The notes beneath the pieces are model-generated. The model did not search any database. It saw only the letters and a list, made by a program, of their open reading frames with translations, and was not told the origin of the DNA. The translations under genes were made by a program, and so were the position numbers. From JAWPMT01 sp965242775 (GTDB lineage: Bacteria; Bacteroidota; Bacteroidia; Cytophagales; Cyclobacteriaceae): a stretch of DNA of 64,000 nucleotides. Position 1 is the first letter of the stretch. Each line of letters starts with the position of its first letter. The stretch covers positions 48,307-112,306 of the forward strand of contig CBDETI010000004.1 of the NCBI GenBank assembly GCA_965242775.1. Reading direction: 5' to 3'. Positions 1 to 8,909 of the stretch are shown in pieces.

Positions 1-496
1 ATGAGGGTAGACCACTTTCATGGTGCGTATTGAAGGTGACAATAGGAATAGCAAGTTCCACACATTTTTTGAAGAAATTTTCAGCTGCACCCATGAACAT
101 GGGCACAGCGAGTACGCCTGCAGGTTTTTGTAGGAGAATTTGGGTTGTGGCGGACTCAAAAGAACTAATACTAGCAGGTTGGAAGTAGAAATGGTCAATG
201 ATAATGCCGAAAGATCCGAAATCTTTAGCAGCCTTCTCTATACCCCTTAAAGCCCGCTCCCAGTACTTGTCACGGGAAGGATCAGGCATCAGTATGGCAA
301 TACGATATGTTCGATTTTTCTTTAATGTCTTCGCAATCAAATTGGGTTCATAATCTATTCGTTGAAGGACTTCATCTACTTTTTGTTTTTTGTCTTCCGA
401 AACTTTGCCGCGGTTGTGAATGACCCGATCCACGGTGCCGGGGGATACATTGGCCATTTTCGCAATGTCCTTGATGGTGATCTTTTTGTCTGCCAT
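1..496 (-). CDS. LacI-family transcriptional regulator, C-terminus cut by window edge
   Basis: The reading frame starts at an ATG at 496 and runs off the left edge, giving about 165 residues. The N-terminus is a LacI-type helix-turn-helix (ITIKDIAKMANVSPGTVDRV) followed by the hinge region and the start of a periplasmic-binding-protein-like effector domain (YRIAILMPDPSRDKYW). It is divergent from the amino-sugar operon starting at 647, and the 150-bp gap holds a perfect palindrome. I infer that it represses that operon and is released by a sugar or sugar phosphate. The ligand cannot be told because most of the effector domain lies outside the window. Confidence 0.9.
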   Translation of the reverse strand, partial: MADKKITIKDIAKMANVSPGTVDRVIHNRGKVSEDKKQKVDEVLQRIDYEPNLIAKTLKKNRTYRIAILMPDPSRDKYWERALRGIEKAAKDFGSFGIIIDHFYFQPASISSFESATTQILLQKPAGVLAVPMFMGAAENFFKKCVELAIPIVTFNTHHESGLPS

Positions 497-550
497 GAGG
501 AGTGGATTGACCGCTAATTTATTAAACTCTTGCTTAATTGAAAAAATATC

Positions 551-566
551 GTGTGTTCGTACAAAA
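551..566. promoter_or_regulatory. Degenerate second operator half-site pair
   Basis: GTGTGTTCGTACAAAA shares the left half GTGTGTTC and part of the right half with the perfect palindrome at 571-588. The two GTGTGTTC halves start 21 bp apart, about two helical turns, so two dimers or one tetramer could bind the same DNA face. Confidence 0.5.
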
Positions 567-570
567 ATGT

Positions 571-588
571 AGTGTGTTCGAACACACT
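571..588. promoter_or_regulatory. Perfect 18-bp palindrome, probable LacI-family operator
   Basis: AGTGTGTTCGAACACACT is its own reverse complement, with a central CG as in many LacI-family operators. It lies between the divergent LacI-type regulator and the amino-sugar operon, just upstream of a candidate promoter, where it could control both directions. Confidence 0.7.
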
Positions 589-602
589 TTTTAGAAAAAC
601 AC

Positions 603-633
603 TTGTTTTTACCCGGAAAGCTGATTTCCTTTG
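603..633 (+). promoter_or_regulatory. Candidate Bacteroidota-type promoter of the amino-sugar operon
   Basis: TTG at 603-605 and TTCCTTTG at 626-633 are separated by 20 nt, matching the Bacteroidota sigma layout (TTG, about 19-20 nt, TAnnTTTG) with one mismatch in the -7 box. The implied transcript would start a few bases before the ATG at 647. Confidence 0.35.
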
Positions 634-646
634 AAAAAAAAATAGA

Positions 647-2572
647 ATGATGACTCCTGCAATTGATGAATCCTCCAAGACCCTTGAACGTCTTCCGGTT
701 AGTATATATGCCAGTGAGAAGGTGGCATGTATTCGTATAGCTAATGAGATTGCCAGTCTTATTAGATCAAAGCAAGAAATAAATCAGAAAGCGGTGCTGG
801 GCTTGGCTACAGGGGCTTCACCGATACATGTTTATAAAGAGCTGGTGAGAATGCACAGGGAAGAGGGTCTTAGTTTCAGTAATGTAGTGACCTTCAATTT
901 GGATGAGTATTATCCAATGACGAAGGAATCCTCATTGAGCTACTACTACTTCATGCACCATCATCTGTTTGATCATGTAGATATTCTTCCGGAAAACGTG
1001 CACATCCCTGATGGCACCTTGCCTCTTGAGCAGGTGGGGGCATTCTGTAGGGAATACGAGGAGAAAATTGATGCATATGGGGGTATAGATATCCAACTGC
1101 TGGGTATTGGACGTACGGGTCACGTTGGTTTCAATGAGCCTCCTTCTCATGCCGATTCATTGACCCGGTTGGTTAAGCTTGATCCTTTGACCATAGCTGA
1201 TGCGACTCGCGAATTTGTAAGGGAGGAGTTGGTGCCCAGGCGTGCTATTACAATGGGTATAAGGAGTATTTTCAAGGCCAAGAAGATATTTTTAGTGGCC
1301 TGGGGAGAGAAGAAAGCACAAATAGTGCAACAAGCGGTGGAGGGACCGGTCACCAAGCAAATTCCCGCAACCTTTCTTCAAAATCATGGAAACGTCGAAG
1401 TATTAATCGACGAGAACAGCTCCGGCGAATTGACGAGAATTAAGACACCTTGGGTGGTTTCTCTCTGCGATTGGGATGATCAGCAGGCAAAGAAGGCGGT
1501 TATCTGGCTGAGTCAGAAATTGAGTAAACCAATCCTGAAATTGACCGAAGACGACTACAAACTCAATGATCTGGGGGATTTGATTGTCTATTACGGAAAT
1601 TGGCATGACCTGAACATAAAAGTTTTCAACTCGCTTCAGCACACAATTACAGGTTGGCCGGGAGGGAAACCTAAGGCAGACGATACGAACAGACCGGAAC
1701 GAGCATTGCCCGCCAAAAAGCGAGTCGTAATTTTCAGCCCGCACCCTGATGATGATGTTATTTCCATGGGAGGGACTTTTTTACGATTGGTTGAACAGGG
1801 GCATGATGTGCATGTGGCCTACCAGACTTCCGGGAACATAGCGGTATTTGATGATGACGCGTTGCGTTTCGCAGATTTTGCTTTGGACTTTTTGCAGGAA
1901 ACCGGGGCTGACCCCTCACTTACCGGTAAACTTCGAGAAGAGGTAAAGGCCTCACTTGGCACCAAAAAACAGGGAGAGGCCGATATCCCCATTGTCAGAA
2001 CTATCAAGGGTCTGATTAGGAAAGGTGAAGCAGCCAGTGCTGCCAGGTTTTGTGGTCTTGACGATGAACATGTCCATTTTTTGAACTTACCATTTTATGA
2101 AACGGGGCACGTCGAAAAGGGGCAGTTACAAAAAGAAGATATAGCCATTACAAGGAAACTATTGGAGGAGGTACAGCCTCATCAAATATTTGCGGCGGGT
2201 GATCTGAGGGATCCACATGGCACGCACAAGGTTTGTCTCGATGCGATTCTTCAGACCCTGAAAGAGTTGAAGAACGAAAACGCAACCTGGTTAGATGATT
2301 GCTATTTGTGGCTGTACCGGGGAGCATGGCAAGAGTGGCCAATCGATGAAATTGAAATGGCTATTCCAATTAGTCCATCAGATTTGATGAAAAAGCGAAA
2401 GGCTATTTTCAAGCATCAATCACAAAAGGATACTCCGGTGTTTCCAGGTAGCGACCAACGAGAATTTTGGCAGCGAGCAGAAGATCGCAATAAGACCACA
2501 GCCTTGCTCTACGATGAGTTAGGTCTTACAGAATACGAAGCTATTGAGGCATTTGTCAGGTATCATTATTAA
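647..2572 (+). CDS. nagB: Glucosamine-6-phosphate deaminase fused to a PIG-L/LmbE deacetylase domain
   Basis: Residues 20-270 are a NagB-type isomerase/deaminase domain: GLATGASP phosphate loop, NLDEYYP around residue 86, and LGIGRTGHVGFNEP around residue 155. Residues 355-640 are a PIG-L (LmbE) zinc deacetylase domain with SPHPDDDV near 366 and DPHGTH near 527. This two-domain form of about 640-660 residues is known in Bacteroidota. NagB turns GlcN-6-P into fructose-6-P and ammonia; the PIG-L half could remove the acetyl group from an N-acetylated sugar first. Where E. coli NagB has Asp141 (NDGH) this protein has Thr (RTGH), so catalysis may differ. It is first in an operon with a ROK kinase and a symporter. 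Start is 647 or the next ATG at 650. Confidence 0.93.
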   Translation: MMTPAIDESSKTLERLPVSIYASEKVACIRIANEIASLIRSKQEINQKAVLGLATGASPIHVYKELVRMHREEGLSFSNVVTFNLDEYYPMTKESSLSYYYFMHHHLFDHVDILPENVHIPDGTLPLEQVGAFCREYEEKIDAYGGIDIQLLGIGRTGHVGFNEPPSHADSLTRLVKLDPLTIADATREFVREELVPRRAITMGIRSIFKAKKIFLVAWGEKKAQIVQQAVEGPVTKQIPATFLQNHGNVEVLIDENSSGELTRIKTPWVVSLCDWDDQQAKKAVIWLSQKLSKPILKLTEDDYKLNDLGDLIVYYGNWHDLNIKVFNSLQHTITGWPGGKPKADDTNRPERALPAKKRVVIFSPHPDDDVISMGGTFLRLVEQGHDVHVAYQTSGNIAVFDDDALRFADFALDFLQETGADPSLTGKLREEVKASLGTKKQGEADIPIVRTIKGLIRKGEAASAARFCGLDDEHVHFLNLPFYETGHVEKGQLQKEDIAITRKLLEEVQPHQIFAAGDLRDPHGTHKVCLDAILQTLKELKNENATWLDDCYLWLYRGAWQEWPIDEIEMAIPISPSDLMKKRKAIFKHQSQKDTPVFPGSDQREFWQRAEDRNKTTALLYDELGLTEYEAIEAFVRYHY

Positions 2573-2587
2573 GGAAAAATCAGAAAT

Positions 2588-3565
2588 ATGCGTACAGGAA
2601 TTCTAGGCATAGATATAGGTGGGACCAGAACCAAATATGGTCTGATTGATTCAAAAGGGAACTTACGCTTCAGTGGTAGTATACCGACCAGGGGATATTC
2701 TTCCCTAGAACGATACCTGGAGGTGTTGTTCAGCGAAGTAAGAAAAAAGATAATTCCAACCAGACTTGAACTCATTGGCGTGGGCATAGGTGCCCCCAAG
2801 GGTAATCAACGCACAGGTTGCATAGAGGAGGCTTACAATCTGATGACCTGGGGTGACAATCTTCCAGTTGCTGCATTTGCTTCAGATCTTTTTGGAGTGC
2901 CGGCATTCCTGTTAAACGATGGTGATGCGGCAGCCAAGGGAGAGAAGTATTTTGGGGCAGCTCAGGGGTGCGATGACTTCCTTGTTATTACCTTGGGTAC
3001 GGGTGTAGGAAGCGGAATTTATGCGAATGGCAGGTTGGTGACAGGGTCAAACGGTGCCGCTGGTGAAATCGGTCATATAATTATTGACCGGGAGGGAAGG
3101 CTATGTAATTGCGGCAGACACGGATGCCTTGAGACGTATGCCTCAGCACCAGGGATTGTTCGTACTATGCGGGATATTCTGGTATGGAAGAGAGGAAATA
3201 TTGAAAACCCTCAGGCTTATGAACGTTGTGATTATATTGCGCAAGCTGCTGCCGAGGGAGATGAGTTGGCATTGAAAACTTTCGAATATACAGGAAGGAA
3301 ATTGGGGCTTGGCTTGGCAGATATGGCTGCGATATTTGATCCAGAGGCTATTATTCTTTCTGGTGGCGTGGCCAACGCCGGCGACTTACTTTTAAATCCT
3401 GTGAAAAGGAACTTCGAGGAAGCAGTAATGGATGCTTATAAAGGGCGAATTGATTTGCGTATTTCCAGCAGTGATAGTCGGAATATGGCGGTTTTGGGAG
3501 CTGCCGGGCACGCTCGAGAGCATCTTGAAGAACGTGATTCGATTCCAATAGCCAAAGGCGCTTAA
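2588..3565 (+). CDS. ROK-family sugar kinase
   Basis: A 325-residue ROK protein. The N-terminal ATP-binding motif is DIGGTRTK (residues 9-16), the catalytic Asp is in NDGDAAAKGE (residues 110-119), GTGVGSGIY follows, and the ROK zinc signature is complete: ExGH (160-163) with CNCGRHGCLE (173-182). ROK kinases phosphorylate glucose, N-acetylglucosamine, N-acetylmannosamine or fructose. Following the NagB/PIG-L gene by 15 nt and preceding a symporter, it most likely phosphorylates an amino sugar after uptake. The exact sugar cannot be read from the sequence. Confidence 0.93.
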   Translation: MRTGILGIDIGGTRTKYGLIDSKGNLRFSGSIPTRGYSSLERYLEVLFSEVRKKIIPTRLELIGVGIGAPKGNQRTGCIEEAYNLMTWGDNLPVAAFASDLFGVPAFLLNDGDAAAKGEKYFGAAQGCDDFLVITLGTGVGSGIYANGRLVTGSNGAAGEIGHIIIDREGRLCNCGRHGCLETYASAPGIVRTMRDILVWKRGNIENPQAYERCDYIAQAAAEGDELALKTFEYTGRKLGLGLADMAAIFDPEAIILSGGVANAGDLLLNPVKRNFEEAVMDAYKGRIDLRISSSDSRNMAVLGAAGHAREHLEERDSIPIAKGA

Positions 3566-3593
3566 TGATATTGTACCAACCAAAACTTAAATA

Positions 3594-5381
3594 ATGATAC
3601 TGTCGAATATTGACTGGGTTGTTGTGGCAAGTTTTTTTGCCATTGTTCTATTTATCGGATGGCAAGCTTCCAGAACGGCTGGCAAGAATACAAGCGAGTT
3701 TTTCCTGGGCGGCAGGCAAATGCCCTGGTGGCTTCTGGGTGTTTCCATGGTGGCGTGTACATTCTCTGCAGATACTCCCAACCTGGTTACAGGTATGGTC
3801 AGACAAGATGGTGTAGCTAAGAACTGGGCCTGGTGGGCATTTCTGATCACAGGGATGGTTACTGTCTTTATTTATGCGAAATTATGGCGACGGTCTCAGG
3901 TGATGACGGACCTGGAGTTCTATGAATTGCGATATTCAGGCAAGGCTGCTTCCTTTCTCAGAGGCTTTCGAGCATTATACCTTGGCGTCCTCATCAATTG
4001 TCTGATTATGGGATCGGTGACATTAGCTGCTATTAAAATCGCGGCGGTCATGTTTGGATTACCTCCGACAGCTACCGTTATCTACGCAAGTATAGGAGTT
4101 GTTATTTATGCCGCCCTTGGAGGAGTAAAGGGTGTGATATGGGCAGATTTTTTCCAATATGGTATCGCGATGTTCGGTGCGGTGTTAGCTGCTTATGTAG
4201 CAGTTCAACAGCCTGAAGTAGGTAGTCTGAATGCCATCTTCACGCACCCTGCGCTACAGGAAAAGCTTAATATTATTCCGTCTTTTAGTGATCCTTCGGT
4301 CTTTATCCCACTTTTAATTATACCCATTGCAGTCCAATGGTGGGCGGTCTGGTATCCAGGTGCAGAACCTGGTGGCGGTGGGTACATTGCGCAAAGGATG
4401 TTGTCCGCCAAAGATGAAAAGAACGCCATCGGTGCAACCTTATTTTTCAACTTCGCGCATTACGCACTACGCCCTTGGCCCTGGATCATCGTGGCGCTGG
4501 CATCATTAATTGTTTTCCCTGATTTAGAATCCATAAAGGCTGAATTCCCGTCGATAGACCAACAGTATTTAGGCCATGATACGGCCTACCCAGCCATGCT
4601 GACACGCCTTTCGCCGGGCTGGCTTGGACTGGTTGTTGCCTCTTTGATCGCCGCCTATATGTCTACAATTGGCACTCATCTCAACTGGGGGTCGTCGTAT
4701 ATTGTCAATGACTTTTACCGACGTTTTGTGAAACCAGAGGCGGAGGAGAAGGAGCTCGTGCTCGTTGGTAGGGTGACCACTGTTGTTCTGATGGTTATTG
4801 CGGGTACATTTTCACTTACGTTTTTACAAAATGCTACACAGGCCTTCAATATTTTGCTTTTATCCGGCGCCGGATCCGGGGCGATTTATTTGTTGCGATG
4901 GTTTTGGTGGCGGATCAATGCCTGGACAGAGATTGTAGCCATGTTTGTGGCAGCAGTCGTAGCTATCCTGTTTACTCTCGTACTACCAGATTCCATGTTT
5001 GCTAATAACATCCTGGACGGCCCGACCATGAAGTTGATGGTTGCGATCGTCATTACCACTGTCGCATGGATTGTCACAACTTATGCCACTAAACCCGAAA
5101 GTACTGAGCACTTGATAAATTTCTGTAAACTTATCAGGCCAGGAGGTCCTGGGTGGAGAAAAATTACAGATGAAATGGGTGATGCAGATACTGAAAAGAG
5201 GTGGGACGTGCCCTATGGCTTACTATGTGTTTTCCTCGGGTGTTTAGCCATTTACTTGGCTCTTTTCTCCATCGGTAATTTTGTATATGGGAATATTGGA
5301 CTTGGATTGTTTATGCTAGTGGGTTTTGGCGCCGCCACCTACTTTCTATTCAAACTATGGCCCAAATTGGAGATTTTGTAG
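3594..5381 (+). CDS. Sodium:solute symporter (SSS family), probable sugar importer
   Basis: A 595-residue multi-pass inner-membrane protein of the SSS/SGLT family. The first helix starts at DWVVVASFFAIVLFIGWQAS and is followed by the family motif SEFFLGGRQMPWW. Many further hydrophobic segments cover the rest. It should couple sodium entry to solute uptake. As third gene of an operon with amino-sugar kinase and deaminase/deacetylase genes, its cargo is probably an amino sugar or a chitin or peptidoglycan fragment; this is inferred from context. Its 3' end overlaps the next gene by 25 nt in a different frame. Confidence 0.93.
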   Translation: MILSNIDWVVVASFFAIVLFIGWQASRTAGKNTSEFFLGGRQMPWWLLGVSMVACTFSADTPNLVTGMVRQDGVAKNWAWWAFLITGMVTVFIYAKLWRRSQVMTDLEFYELRYSGKAASFLRGFRALYLGVLINCLIMGSVTLAAIKIAAVMFGLPPTATVIYASIGVVIYAALGGVKGVIWADFFQYGIAMFGAVLAAYVAVQQPEVGSLNAIFTHPALQEKLNIIPSFSDPSVFIPLLIIPIAVQWWAVWYPGAEPGGGGYIAQRMLSAKDEKNAIGATLFFNFAHYALRPWPWIIVALASLIVFPDLESIKAEFPSIDQQYLGHDTAYPAMLTRLSPGWLGLVVASLIAAYMSTIGTHLNWGSSYIVNDFYRRFVKPEAEEKELVLVGRVTTVVLMVIAGTFSLTFLQNATQAFNILLLSGAGSGAIYLLRWFWWRINAWTEIVAMFVAAVVAILFTLVLPDSMFANNILDGPTMKLMVAIVITTVAWIVTTYATKPESTEHLINFCKLIRPGGPGWRKITDEMGDADTEKRWDVPYGLLCVFLGCLAIYLALFSIGNFVYGNIGLGLFMLVGFGAATYFLFKLWPKLEIL

Positions 5382-6757
5382 CCACATATACTCGTCGTTT
5401 ATGGCTTAAATGCAGTCTATTTATAGTCGGTTTTGTGTCAGGCCTGAGTCTCTTGGCTCAGGTGGGGTATGACCTTCCGAGAGGAAAAGTCGTTGATACA
5501 GTAAAGTGCAAAGTTGCGCCTGACCAGTCTTATGCAGTGTACTTGCCAAGTGCGTACGACGATTCCCGGAACTGGCCAATTGTTTACTTCTTTGAACCCG
5601 CAGCTAGGGGGGTATTGCCGGTGCAACGATATCACCGGTTAGCGGAAGAATACGGGTTTATCCTGGTAGGATCCAACAATGCCCGCAATGGACCTTTACG
5701 CCTCGGTGAGGAGGCCTATGCAGCATTGAGAGTGGATACCAAGCGCAGATTCCGACTGGATGAAGACGCAATTATTACTAGTGGCTTCTCCGGAGGAGGC
5801 CGGTGTGCGCAGTACTTAGCGGCGAACAACAGAGAGGTCGATGGCGTTATTGCCGTGGCAGGGCCAAAAAATCACTATACCGTTGCATTTCCGCCTGAAG
5901 GCCACGCCTTGAAATACGTTGGTATTGTTGGGAATAAGGATTTTAACTATCGAGAGCATCGGCTGTGGGACCGGCAACTTCAGCAGCGTAGAATAACTAA
6001 TTTTCTCATCATCTATGAAGCAGCTCATCAATGGCCTCCAGCTTCAGAATTCAGAAAAACAATGGCCTGGATGAAGGTTGCGCTAGGCCAGGCTTCCACG
6101 GATCATTATGTAGGCACTCGTCTTAAAGAGGTTGATTCTTTAATGAAAATCGACTCCTGGGAGGCCGAACGTCAATTAGCGGAGATTAGACGCAATTACC
6201 CCGGATATGATGAACAGGTCGAAGTACGGTCCCTGGAGTTGGCTGCCAACAAGACGCTTAAGAAAATAAAGAAAGCCGATGAGCGTGACCTGCTATTTGA
6301 AGAAAGAGAGCAGATCAAATTAAATACCGCTTTGAACGAATCAGAAAAATTCATCATCAACGATCGTAAGGATTCCACTATTTACACGCAATCATGGTGG
6401 AAGAAGGAAATTACGGCCTTGCAGAAGAAAGCATCAGGGGCCGGTCGAAGGGCTTATTTGAATGAACGCTTGCTTAATCATTTAGCGGCGTTCCTCTACG
6501 GCTTAGGTCAAAAAGCAGAGCAGTTGAATAGGCTGGATCTTGGGCTGTTTGTCAATGATCTCAACCTCATGATTTATCCGGAAGCGGTTTGGTTCAAATG
6601 GCAAAGAGCCATGCTCTATGCGAGATCAGGCGATCGACATTCGGCTGAGAAGCAATTGGCCGAAGCTCAAAGGATGGACCCCTTGCAATTAAAAGAAATA
6701 CTCGTTCAATCGCGATGGGAAAGCCTTAGGAGGGAATATCCTTTTCTGTTTCCTTGA
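5357..6757 (+). CDS. Exported alpha/beta hydrolase with C-terminal helical region
   Basis: 466 residues. A hydrophobic stretch at residues 17-34 ending in LLAQ looks like a signal peptide with a long N-region. An alpha/beta hydrolase core follows: VYFFEPA strand, nucleophile elbow SGFSGGGR (Ser near 138), Asp in VGNKDF and His in YEAAHQW. The second half is charged and helical, with a TPR-like end (DRHSAEKQLAEAQRMDP). It starts inside the symporter gene, so it is probably translationally coupled and part of the amino-sugar operon. It may be an esterase or depolymerase acting on substrate outside the cytoplasm; the substrate is unknown. Confidence 0.8.
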   Translation: MAQIGDFVATYTRRLWLKCSLFIVGFVSGLSLLAQVGYDLPRGKVVDTVKCKVAPDQSYAVYLPSAYDDSRNWPIVYFFEPAARGVLPVQRYHRLAEEYGFILVGSNNARNGPLRLGEEAYAALRVDTKRRFRLDEDAIITSGFSGGGRCAQYLAANNREVDGVIAVAGPKNHYTVAFPPEGHALKYVGIVGNKDFNYREHRLWDRQLQQRRITNFLIIYEAAHQWPPASEFRKTMAWMKVALGQASTDHYVGTRLKEVDSLMKIDSWEAERQLAEIRRNYPGYDEQVEVRSLELAANKTLKKIKKADERDLLFEEREQIKLNTALNESEKFIINDRKDSTIYTQSWWKKEITALQKKASGAGRRAYLNERLLNHLAAFLYGLGQKAEQLNRLDLGLFVNDLNLMIYPEAVWFKWQRAMLYARSGDRHSAEKQLAEAQRMDPLQLKEILVQSRWESLRREYPFLFP

Positions 6758-6760
6758 ACC

Positions 6761-7285
6761 TTATTGATTGTAAAGGTGGTGGACGTGCTCCCTTATTTGA
6801 TCAATTTTCTTGGTGATATGATGCACATATCTCCCCAACTCTACTTCAAGCACATAAACTCTGTTGTCGTAAGAACCCACACCAGAGTCATTTCTTAGTG
6901 TGGCACTGTGTAACTCCAGGTCCTTACTTTCATTGCAATCATCGTGAAGAAAATGGATGAAATTCTTAGTGGTGTACTTCTTCTCAAATTCTTCAATGTC
7001 TTTCAGTGTCCTGCTGATTTCGGAGTTGTGGTGGCGCCTTTTCGCCTTGAGTAATGTTTTATAAAGTAATGAATCGTAATGATGAATTTCTTTTAGGAGA
7101 TCGATAGTTGAAAATCGGTATTCGTCATTATTGCAGAATTCGATCAGACCCTCATACCCAGAGAGCTTTTCAGCCTCAATGTCCCAGGCATATGTCAACT
7201 CATCGATCTTGCTGGCGATCTTTTGGGAAAACCCCTGTGAAAAAATCACCAATGACAATATTATTACTAGCCAGCTCTTTTTCAT
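6761..7285 (-). CDS. Secreted protein of unknown function
   Basis: 174 residues with a clear Sec signal peptide (MKKSWLVIILSLVIFSQGFSQ). The mature part is charged, helical and rich in His, Glu and Lys, and contains two cysteines (EFCNND, HDDCNE). I do not recognise a family. It converges on the hydrolase gene with a 3-nt gap and lies downstream of the M20 amidohydrolase on the same strand, 148 nt away, so it may have its own promoter. Confidence 0.75.
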   Translation of the reverse strand: MKKSWLVIILSLVIFSQGFSQKIASKIDELTYAWDIEAEKLSGYEGLIEFCNNDEYRFSTIDLLKEIHHYDSLLYKTLLKAKRRHHNSEISRTLKDIEEFEKKYTTKNFIHFLHDDCNESKDLELHSATLRNDSGVGSYDNRVYVLEVELGRYVHHITKKIDQIREHVHHLYNQ

Positions 7286-7433
7286 GATTTCTAATCCGGT
7301 TACAAGCTAATTCTTCACATCTACAGGACAAATAATTGTCGACCTGACCTGTAAAAAACGCGCAGAACCTGGAAAAATTATCTATGAACGGTTTACGTAA
7401 TAAATTGGATGGTGTTGGCTCTTGTAGGGGGCG

Positions 7434-8855
7434 TTACTGGCGATAATCGAGTGCAGGAGGCCGATTTCCAATAAGCGCTTCATATTCAAAGTCGTTCCCA
7501 CGTCCGTTTTGAAAAGCCTCCATGGCTGCGTTTCGAAGTTTAGCATCTGTTATTAATTGTTGCATGCTGATGGCCAGCGTTTTTGCTGCAATCGCCATTC
7601 CCTTTGTCCCTATGGAAGTTCCCCCGCAGGCTACGGCTTGCCAGGAGTGAGCGGCTGTGCCGGGAACCCAGGTGGCCGCATTTAGCCCGGCTGTTGGAAC
7701 TGCCCAGCTCACATCTCCAACATCGGTCGAAGCCTTTACGACCTTGGTTTCGTAGGGTGCAATTTCCGAAGCACTGGCCAAAGGCAACGCATTTTTCCCT
7801 AGCGTTTCCGAGATTTTTTCAGCAAAGGCTTGTTCATCGGACGTGTACGTCATTCCGCCCACCGTTTGTAGGTTTTTGTAAACCATCTGCTGCAGGGGTT
7901 CATTGACGAGGATATTATACACGCCGCCTGTCACTTCTACTTTAACCTCGGTATCCGTGCCCAATGCTGCACCTTTAGCTGCATTTTCAAGCCTGTTCCA
8001 TAGTGATTTCACTTCTGATGGGTCCGGATGACGAACGTAGTAGTATACCTCCGCAAAATCGGGTACGACATTCGGCGCCCGGCCGCCGCGAGTGATAACA
8101 TAATGTATTCTCGTATCTTCCGTAGTGTGCTCTCTCATCATATTGACCATGTGATTCATGGCTTCAACACCGTCGAGAGCAGAACGTCCTCGCTCCGGAG
8201 CACCAGAGGCGTGCGCTGAAACCCCGTAGAAGCGAAATTTTCCCGTCTTATTGGCCAGAGTCGTGGCTGGATTCGCACCGTTAATCCCAGATGGATGCCA
8301 ATGTAGAACCGCATCCATACCATCGAATAATCCAGCTCTCACCATGTATACCTTACCGGATCCGCCTTCTTCTGCCGGTGTGCCAAAATATTTAATGGTG
8401 CCGCGAGTTTTGGACTTTAAAAGCCAGTTTTTCGCTGCGATTGCCGCTGCTGCAGATGCAACTCCAAATAGATGGTGCCCACAAGCGTGCCCAGAGCCGT
8501 CAACAATGGCCGGATCCTTGTAGGGCACAGCTTTTTGCGAAAGTCCAGGTAAAGCATCAAATTCCCCCATAACGCCGATGGCCGGTTTTCCCGAACCGTA
8601 AGTGGCAACAAATGCAGTAGGGATACCTGCAACTCCGCTTTCTATATTAAATCCCTCGTTTCTTAGCAATTCCTGAAGAATTTTAGAAGACTCTACCTCT
8701 TGGTAGCCTAATTCCGCTAGTTCCCAAATTTGCTGGGCAGCGATCGCGTATTTTTCAAGGTCAGCGTCGATTTCGTCAAGTAGTGCTTTTTGTTGTTTTT
8801 GGGCAGAAATCGAAATACTTAAAGAAAGGCATGCAAGAAGTATGAACTGTTTCAT
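7434..8855 (-). CDS. Exported M20-family amidohydrolase (AbgB/peptidase M20D-like)
   Basis: 473 residues with an N-terminal signal peptide (FILLACLSLSISISAQ). Metal-binding motifs of the M20D amidohydrolases are present: GEFDALPG, GHACGHHLFG, GTPAEEGGSGK and, near the C-terminus, GTAAHSWQ. The dimerisation domain includes GVSAHASGAPERGRSALD. These enzymes hydrolyse amide bonds of N-acyl amino acids or p-aminobenzoyl-glutamate with two metal ions. The signal peptide places this one in the periplasm. The real substrate is unknown. Confidence 0.92.
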   Translation of the reverse strand: MKQFILLACLSLSISISAQKQQKALLDEIDADLEKYAIAAQQIWELAELGYQEVESSKILQELLRNEGFNIESGVAGIPTAFVATYGSGKPAIGVMGEFDALPGLSQKAVPYKDPAIVDGSGHACGHHLFGVASAAAAIAAKNWLLKSKTRGTIKYFGTPAEEGGSGKVYMVRAGLFDGMDAVLHWHPSGINGANPATTLANKTGKFRFYGVSAHASGAPERGRSALDGVEAMNHMVNMMREHTTEDTRIHYVITRGGRAPNVVPDFAEVYYYVRHPDPSEVKSLWNRLENAAKGAALGTDTEVKVEVTGGVYNILVNEPLQQMVYKNLQTVGGMTYTSDEQAFAEKISETLGKNALPLASASEIAPYETKVVKASTDVGDVSWAVPTAGLNAATWVPGTAAHSWQAVACGGTSIGTKGMAIAAKTLAISMQQLITDAKLRNAAMEAFQNGRGNDFEYEALIGNRPPALDYRQ

Positions 8856-8909
8856 AGCGCTAAGTTTGGAACATAAAGTTAGTGTGTCGCCAGGTAAGAT
8901 ATGCGTGCA

